NCBI GenBank assembly: GCA_026394715.1
Contig: JAPKXR010000175.1
Span: 1-38,254 of the forward strand
From: Methanomicrobiales archaeon
Lineage (GTDB): Archaea > Halobacteriota > Methanomicrobia > Methanomicrobiales > Methanospirillaceae
Length of the DNA: 38,254 bases
Direction: 5' to 3'
The notes below the pieces were generated by a model. It saw only the letters and a list, made by a program, of their open reading frames with translations, made no database searches and had not been told where the DNA came from. A program made the position numbers and the translations under genes. Below, one piece after another: positions 33,507-38,254 of this stretch (positions within the stretch are counted from its first letter, which is position 1; every line of letters begins with the position of its first letter).

Positions 33507-33727
33507 CACTCGGACAGGACTTCGTAGCTGCCCCTGGCAAAGGACCTCGGGCCCTCCGCACCCCTGTTCCTGAAACGCCAATATGAGGCCCACCTGAAGA
33601 AATCCCCCTCAAGCTCACAAAAGCCGACCTGGATGAACTGGCAAAATGGTGCTTTAACGGTGTTAATATCTCACGGGGAGAACAGACAGCGGATAAAGTA
33701 AAAGATAATATTATCCGGTTGAAATAA
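33503..33727 (+). pseudogene. small gene downstream of the HAMP protein, two frameshifts
   Basis: Reading ATG 33503 in its own frame gives MTLGQDFVAAP and then stops. Shifting at the C-run near 33531 gives LAKDLGPSAPLFLKRQYEAHLKKSP. Shifting again at the C5 run (33604-33608) gives LKLTKADLDELAKWCFNGVN, then ISRGEQTADKVKDNIIRLK, ending at TAA 33725-33727. The rejoined product of about 75 residues is continuous and protein-like. It is helical, with a conserved-looking KWCFNG motif. I do not recognise the family. The ATGA overlap with the HAMP gene indicates the two formed an operon. Confidence 0.65.
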
Positions 33728-34038
33728 CCGGGCACTTATTTTTTAAGGCGAAAAAAACCTCATAATTTATGGCTCATTCCCCAGGTTTGGTCCTCCGGAT
33801 CCTTCCCGTGACGAAAAAGAGCTCGATGGAAAAATGTTCGTCCCCGAAAAAAAATTCCACTACCTGGGATAATATCGGTTTCCGTTTCTGAACACCATTC
33901 ACCACCTGGCGAGTGGGGACCTGTTGGTGCCCGGCTGTCTTGGCTGCCAGGGTATCACCATCTGTTGGGTGAAGCCCTATACTCCCGCTTCAGGGGACAC
34001 GGGATATCCTGCTCATTGGTCGTGTGACGTAATGCCCC
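33728..34038. other. intergenic stretch with possible CheW-like fragment
   Basis: About 310 bases between the broken small gene and the true end of the chemoreceptor. On the minus strand a stop-free run from about 33990 down to 33774 includes VVEFFFGDEHFSIELF, which resembles the opening strand of CheW. It has no start, the continuation does not match CheW, and an A8 run falls inside it. No gene is called. Confidence 0.3.
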
Positions 34039-34088
34039 TCATACCTTGAACTTGGCGATCTCTTTTGAGACATTGTTCACAATCTTGT

Positions 34089-36431
34089 TCACACCACCCA
34101 TGACCTCCGTGATCTGGTCAATGGACGCGGAAGTGCAATATCCTTGAATGACCGGAGTGTCTGACTGAGTGCCTCGCTTCCGGCTTTCACTTCACGGTTG
34201 GATGATGCGACGGCTTCACCAGCCGCGATGGACTTCTTCTGGAGCGTTGCGATCATGTCTGCAATATTCTCAGCAGATGCACGGGACTCCTGTGCCAGCG
34301 ATTTCACTTCTGTTGCGACCACCGCAAAGCCCCTGCCTGCTTCTCCTGCCCGGGCAGCTTCAATTGCAGCATTAAGGGCGAGCAGGTTCGTCTGGTTCGC
34401 AAGATCGCGGATCAGGCCGACGATTTTACCGATCTTGTCCATTTCTGCCTTGATTTCGACAATGATCTTCTCTACTTCGGCTGATGAGGTAGTGATGCTC
34501 TGCATACCCCGCTCTGCCTGCTCAGCAAGGCCAGTACCTTTCACGCTCAGCGTATTTGCGTCCTCGGTGAGTTGTGATACCTTTTCAGCCTTCTGGGCAA
34601 CATCGGTCACTGTCCGGTTAAGGTCTTCCATTGCCCGTAATACCTGGCCTATCCCGTCACTTCCTCTCGCAGCATTCGTGCTGACACCTGCCGCATTCTT
34701 TGCGATCTGTTCTGCACCTGAAGATACTTCTTCAATACTGGCATTTGCTTCCTCTGCACTTGATGCGAGTTCCACAACCTGCTGGTTGATCATGACCATT
34801 GCCTTGGAGACCTCAATACCGGTATTGTTGAGTGCATCTTTTAACTTGACGAAATCACCTTCTACGTGAAGTTTTTCATCAACCCGGGCAGAAAAATTAC
34901 ATTTTGCAAATTGACCGGCCGTCCGCATCACTTCGTAGACCGGGTAGTAAACCTCTTCCAGAGTCTCATTCATTCCCTCAACGATCTTCTTGTAATCGCC
35001 CTGGTGTTTTATCGCATCCGCCCGGACTTTGAGTTTTCCTTCCATGGCAGCCTTTGCCAGCATATTTGCATCGGTGATCATGCTGGTGAGGGCACCCCGG
35101 ACATCCGCCAGGTTATTATTGATCCCGGCAAAATTGGTGTACGCATTTTTTGTATTTTCGGTTGGGAGTGCAAGGGTAAGGTCGAATGCGAGATTCCCCG
35201 TCGCAAGCTTCCTGAGGTTCGATGAGAGGGTAGCGAGATAGATATCGGTGAAATCTGCCAGGTCTTTTTTTGCCTGTTCTACTTTTCGTTTTCCGGTGTT
35301 GTCCAGGTATGTCGCCATCAAGCTGACGATCTCCCCTTCTTTATTAAGGAGAGGGATGGTATGCTGTTCAAGGAACTTAACCCCTGTCGGAAACTCGACA
35401 ACTACATCCCCGGTAACACCTTTCTTTGTCTGTACCGCTTCCCTGATCCCATGGCCACTTTTCTCGAGCACCTTGAACTCTTTTAAGCTCATCTTCCGGA
35501 GCCGTTCACTGGAATACCCGCTCAGGGTGAGGAATGCCTCATTGGCAAGTTCGAGGTCCAGTTTCGTCGACATGATCAGGAGTGGTATGGGATTTTGCAT
35601 GATCATGGAATGCATCAGTTGTTTCTGATTTTCCGCGTCTGAGGCCGCCGTCTTTAAGTCCTCCGCCGCAACGGTACGGGCGGTGATATCGTTATACACG
35701 GATAAGAGGTTCACCATCTCCTGCTTCCCGTTAAAGAGCGGGATTGTATACCGCTCCCACACCATGTCACCGTTTGGGAACCGAAATGTTGCTTCTCCCG
35801 TTACCGGGCGCCTGTCCCGGATACTCTCGTCGATACCCTCCCCTTTTTTATCGAGGTAAACAAAGTCCTTCAGATGGGAGCCAAGAGTTTTCTCACGGCT
35901 CCAGCCTGTCTTTTCGATAAATGCCTCGTTTGTTTCGATAACATTCTTCTCCATGTCCCATAAGAGGATGGGAGTAGGCAGTTTCTGTAATAGTTGGGCG
36001 GTCGTTTCCTGGAGACTGCGGGCCTCTTCCACTTGCCTGCGCTGCTCGGTAACATCGGAATAGAGCGAGATGACGCGATAAATTTCACCTGTATCATCGA
36101 AGAGCGGGATTGTGTCGTGGACGAAGAGGATATCCCCTTTTGGGACACGAAATGTTGCCTCTCCACTGACTACCCGTTTCTCCCGCAGGCATTCTGCGAG
36201 GCCTTCCCCTTTTTCATGGGACGTAATAAAACCTGCAAGTTGTTTACCGATTACCTGCTCCCGGGTATACCCGGTTGCTTCAATAAAAGCTGCATTGGTT
36301 TCAATTACCCGCCTGCCAGGGTCAAATACCAGGATTGGAAGGGGATTTAAACTGATAAATCCTTCCATTGCCCCTTTTAAACGTCGTAATTCGTTAAGCT
36401 CTGCGTTATCCACTTCAATGTTTTCAGCCAT
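34089..36431 (-). CDS. cytoplasmic methyl-accepting chemotaxis protein with three PAS domains; C-terminus frameshifted
   Basis: 780 residues as read. Three PAS domains open with [22 protein letters not shown] (about 28-130), [21 protein letters not shown] (about 150-260) and [21 protein letters not shown] (about 280-385). A HAMP-like segment follows (about 440-540). The MCP signalling coiled coil (about 550-770) has the hairpin tip [46 protein letters not shown]. There are no membrane helices, so it senses inside the cell, perhaps redox or ligands through PAS. The last 14 residues as read (from LPRPLTR) are out of frame. Shifting one base near 34127-34143 gives [20 protein letters not shown], then VSKEIAKFKV, ending at 34039, the normal MCP end. 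CheW/CheA partners are not nearby. Confidence 0.9.
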   Translation of the reverse strand: MAENIEVDNAELNELRRLKGAMEGFISLNPLPILVFDPGRRVIETNAAFIEATGYTREQVIGKQLAGFITSHEKGEGLAECLREKRVVSGEATFRVPKGDILFVHDTIPLFDDTGEIYRVISLYSDVTEQRRQVEEARSLQETTAQLLQKLPTPILLWDMEKNVIETNEAFIEKTGWSREKTLGSHLKDFVYLDKKGEGIDESIRDRRPVTGEATFRFPNGDMVWERYTIPLFNGKQEMVNLLSVYNDITARTVAAEDLKTAASDAENQKQLMHSMIMQNPIPLLIMSTKLDLELANEAFLTLSGYSSERLRKMSLKEFKVLEKSGHGIREAVQTKKGVTGDVVVEFPTGVKFLEQHTIPLLNKEGEIVSLMATYLDNTGKRKVEQAKKDLADFTDIYLATLSSNLRKLATGNLAFDLTLALPTENTKNAYTNFAGINNNLADVRGALTSMITDANMLAKAAMEGKLKVRADAIKHQGDYKKIVEGMNETLEEVYYPVYEVMRTAGQFAKCNFSARVDEKLHVEGDFVKLKDALNNTGIEVSKAMVMINQQVVELASSAEEANASIEEVSSGAEQIAKNAAGVSTNAARGSDGIGQVLRAMEDLNRTVTDVAQKAEKVSQLTEDANTLSVKGTGLAEQAERGMQSITTSSAEVEKIIVEIKAEMDKIGKIVGLIRDLANQTNLLALNAAIEAARAGEAGRGFAVVATEVKSLAQESRASAENIADMIATLQKKSIAAGEAVASSNREVKAGSEALSQTLRSFKDIALPRPLTRSRRSWVV

Positions 36432-36977
36432 GTTTTCCTTCCCGTTTTCCCTGGTGTAAGGTCCCCGGCCCCTCCCTGGAATGCGATTGCCTGAAAAAAT
36501 TATTCAGGTAAGAGGGCTGTTTTGTGAGAAACTATCCTGATGTATACTACTACAAAATATGGCTCAATAAAGCTTTGTCTTCTCTCTTTTGTCCGGGCAG
36601 AGTTACCTGGGTCAAACCCGGCTTCCGGGAATGATTGTTCCCGATCACGTTGATGAGGACCGCAAAAGAGCTAGGCCGTTGTCAGGTATGCAATCATTAA
36701 GCTGTTTCGGTACTCACAGATACAGGGATGCGGAAAGGACGGAGATCTGGCCGGCAGTGTTATGAACACTTGGCATGGGACTGGGTGAAAAGTTCCATGT
36801 GTAGTGGGAATTTCAGCATGGGGGTCCCATAAAAATTACTCAGGAAATAATTAACAAATAATCCGGCGCCGGTATACCGGATGCCCAGGCACGGGTTAAT
36901 CGTATCTCAGGGTGGGCATTCAAGTGACCATGGACAATTTTTGGAAGTGGTAAATCCTGCGATTAAGGAGGTCTTTT
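36432..36977. other. upstream region of the chemoreceptor gene, no gene seen
   Basis: About 545 bases. It must contain the promoter of the chemoreceptor (minus strand); AT-rich candidates are CCATATTTTG and CTTTATTGAG around 36555-36575. A weak inverted repeat CCTGAA/TTCAGG lies at 36490-36508. I see no coding sequence. Confidence 0.4.
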
Positions 36978-37209
36978 ATGGGACTTTGGAAAAGGCTACA
37001 ACCCAATAAAGGCCAGATTTAGGTTGGATTAGGGATAAATCGCTCATTTTAGCCTTATTCATCATCTAGTCCAATCGGAGCCAAATGCGGGCGATTTAAA
37101 CGAACGAGAATGGATTTTACGGGTTGGGGTGGGGTGTGTATACCTCGTTAGTGGTATCGTTTCGATAATTCGGGCGCAAAGTAGAGGAATTTTCCTTCTT
37201 TTGGAGTAA
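36978..37209 (+). pseudogene. small membrane-protein gene broken by two frameshifts
   Basis: A perfect AAGGAGGT (36965-36972) sits five bases before ATG 36978, but the frame stops after 14 codons (MGLWKRLQPNKGQI). A second frame continues as DLGWIRDKSLILALFII (37016-37066). A third continues as VQSEPNAGDLNEREWILRVG, then VGCVYLVSGIVSIIRAQSRG and a short end, to TAA 37207-37209. Joined, this is a protein of about 75-80 residues with two membrane helices. The strong ribosome site and the protein-like pieces in three frames indicate a real gene that is decayed or carries base-calling errors. I do not recognise the family. Confidence 0.5.
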
Positions 37210-37265
37210 CGTAGGTGAGCCAGGGGTACCTGCAGGCGTTGTTGGATGACTAGCCAGATCTGGAC

Positions 37266-37442
37266 ATGCCTGATTCGTTTAGATTTGTAGCTATTGGGTC
37301 AGGGTCTGGTTTTGGATCGATGAGCTTCAGTGCGAGGAGTCCGACGGGAATTGATAATATTACTGAACTCGGGTATGTGAACTCAATCGGTAAGGACCCG
37401 ATGGCCAGCGGTCGGTTTAGCATCGGTGAGGACGTGCGGTGA
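37266..37442 (+). CDS. doubtful 58-residue open frame, possible remnant
   Basis: ATG 37266 to TGA 37440-37442 encodes a soluble Gly/Ser-rich peptide (FRFVAIGSGSGFGSMSFSAR, then SPTGIDNITELGYVN). The frame is also open upstream from GTG 37215 except for one TAG at 37251-37253. There is no good ribosome site. Given the broken gene just upstream, it may be part of a decayed secreted protein. It may also be chance. Confidence 0.2.
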   Translation: MPDSFRFVAIGSGSGFGSMSFSARSPTGIDNITELGYVNSIGKDPMASGRFSIGEDVR

Positions 37443-37627
37443 ACGTCGTTTGCGAAGACCTTTGATGTGGTGGGATAAGGGGCGGGTCCACAATATCAGG
37501 GGCCAGTACCCGGTTAAACCCGGTTTATGATTATTATTTAAGAGGGTCTTGAAATAACTCCATTGCAATGTAACCATACTCTTAATTCCCGTTAATTCCT
37601 AATACCAGATCATAGCAGGGACTAGGG

Positions 37628-37951
37628 ATGCCAGTACAGGTTGCTTCACACCGGCGAAAAAATCCAACGTTCGACCAGCTGAAAGCGGTGTTTCCAGCAG
37701 TCCGTGACATGTATGGAGTGAAACGGATTGGTATATTTGGCTCGTTTGCACGCGGCGAGCAGACACGGAAGAGTGATGTCGATGTAATCGTTGAATTTAT
37801 TCCAGGGCATGAAACGTTTAAAAATTTCATACATCTCGTGGATTTCCTCGAAGCACTCTTTCACCGGAATGTAGACTTATTGACCGAGCCCTCACTTTCC
37901 GAACTCATCCGCCCCTATATCGAAAAGGACGTGATCTGGATTGAAGGATGA
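37628..37951 (+). CDS. mntA: MNT-domain nucleotidyltransferase antitoxin MntA
   Basis: 107 residues. The nucleotidyltransferase signature GSFARGE followed by DVD fits the minimal GSx10DxD pattern exactly. It comes after the KRIGIFG strand, and VDLLTEPSLSELIRPYIEKDV closes the fold. In MntA-HepT systems the MNT protein neutralises its HEPN partner by AMPylating a tyrosine near the HEPN active site. The gene overlaps hepT by 11 bases. TTATTATTTAAG near 37531-37542 is a candidate TATA box, and an AGGG lies right before the ATG. Confidence 0.88.
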   Translation: MPVQVASHRRKNPTFDQLKAVFPAVRDMYGVKRIGIFGSFARGEQTRKSDVDVIVEFIPGHETFKNFIHLVDFLEALFHRNVDLLTEPSLSELIRPYIEKDVIWIEG

Positions 37952-38254
37952 TCGCGTCCTTTTGACACATATCCTAAAGGAAATGGCGTTTCTGAAGAAG
38001 ATCTGCCGGGGCCGCAGTTCTGATGATCTCCTACAGGATGATTATTTTTCCCATGCGGCGATCCGTGCTATTGAAGTTATTGGCGAGGCCTCTAAATCCA
38101 TTTCACCAGCATTAAAGGCCAGACATCCGGAAATTGACTGGCGGGAAATGGCAGGGATGCGGGATTACGTCATTCACAGGTATTTTGAGATAAACTGGAA
38201 TATTGTCTGGGATGTTATCAGTAACGAAATTCCTGTCCTTGAACCAAAGATAGC
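37941..38254 (+). CDS. hepT: HEPN (DUF86) toxin HepT, cut by window end
   Basis: From a TTG at 37941, 104 codons are visible before the window ends; HepT is usually about 110-120 residues, so little is missing. The start reads KDDRVLLTHILKEMAFLKK. SHAAIRAIEVIGEASKSISPALK and HPEIDWREMAGMRDYVIHRYFEINWNIVWDVI are characteristic of DUF86. The RNase motif RX4HXY is present as RDYVIHRY, including the tyrosine that MntA AMPylates. It overlaps mntA by 11 bases. It is likely a stable RNase toxin controlled by the upstream antitoxin. Confidence 0.85.
   Translation, partial: MKDDRVLLTHILKEMAFLKKICRGRSSDDLLQDDYFSHAAIRAIEVIGEASKSISPALKARHPEIDWREMAGMRDYVIHRYFEINWNIVWDVISNEIPVLEPKI

Noticed and set aside
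37383-37577. 64-codon minus-strand open frame before mntA
   Set aside because: No ribosome site, Arg/His-rich composition and no family; it looks like chance.
1-38254. CRISPR arrays, tRNA or rRNA genes, complete insertion sequences
   Set aside because: I saw no regularly spaced repeats, no T-loop or cloverleaf pattern, no rRNA-like sequence and no transposase gene on either strand. A tRNA/rRNA covariance search would settle it.

Overview
The window looks like chromosomal DNA of a methanogenic archaeon, most likely of the order Methanomicrobiales (inference; no rRNA marker is present). The evidence is: the methanogen-restricted DUF1890/DUF1894 pair; an anaerobic cobalt-corrinoid (cbi) operon; many small secreted lipoproteins with Thr/Pro/Ser-rich linkers; a PKD-repeat surface protein; and Shine-Dalgarno sequences of the GGAGGTGAT type, several of them serving TTG starts.

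Layout. Positions 1-2.8 kb hold an alpha/beta-hydrolase lipoprotein (cut by the window edge), an HXXEE membrane protein and a small lipoprotein. An AT-rich gene-free stretch follows (2.8-3.6 kb). Positions 3.6-9.5 kb hold a SAM methyltransferase, CutA, DUF1890, DUF1894, a two-gene 2-oxoacid:ferredoxin oxidoreductase and a UPF0316 membrane protein. After a 575-base gap, 10-16.5 kb carries a HAD phosphatase, a lipoprotein, a persulfide-dioxygenase-like MBL/rhodanese fusion, a PNPOx-fold flavoprotein, a YyaL-type thioredoxin-domain protein and a cyclophilin. Positions 16.7-23.9 kb carry overlapping mutS-mutL, a lipoprotein, a MutY-like glycosylase that lacks its Fe-S cysteines, a membrane-anchored secreted protein and a 59-residue membrane protein. 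Positions 24.1-30.0 kb (minus strand) are a compact operon, cbiT-L-F-G-H-C-D-E, which builds most of the corrin ring. Positions 30.5-38.3 kb are accessory in character: a PKD surface protein, a DUF3006 protein, two frameshifted small genes, a cytoplasmic PAS/MCP chemoreceptor with a displaced C-terminus, another broken small membrane-protein gene, and an MntA-HepT toxin-antitoxin pair cut by the window end.

How the genes work together. The cbi operon supplies corrinoid, which methanogens need for methyltransfer. The 2-oxoacid oxidoreductase links ferredoxin to 2-oxoacid synthesis. MutS, endonuclease-type MutL and the glycosylase form a DNA repair block of bacterial style. I found no clearly new multi-gene system. 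The observations most worth following are: (1) the cluster of four frameshifts between 33.4 and 34.15 kb plus a further broken gene at 37 kb; (2) the Fe-S-less glycosylase beside mutSL; (3) a perfect 10-bp inverted repeat in the leader of the oxidoreductase operon; (4) a CbiC in which the usual catalytic histidine position reads as valine.
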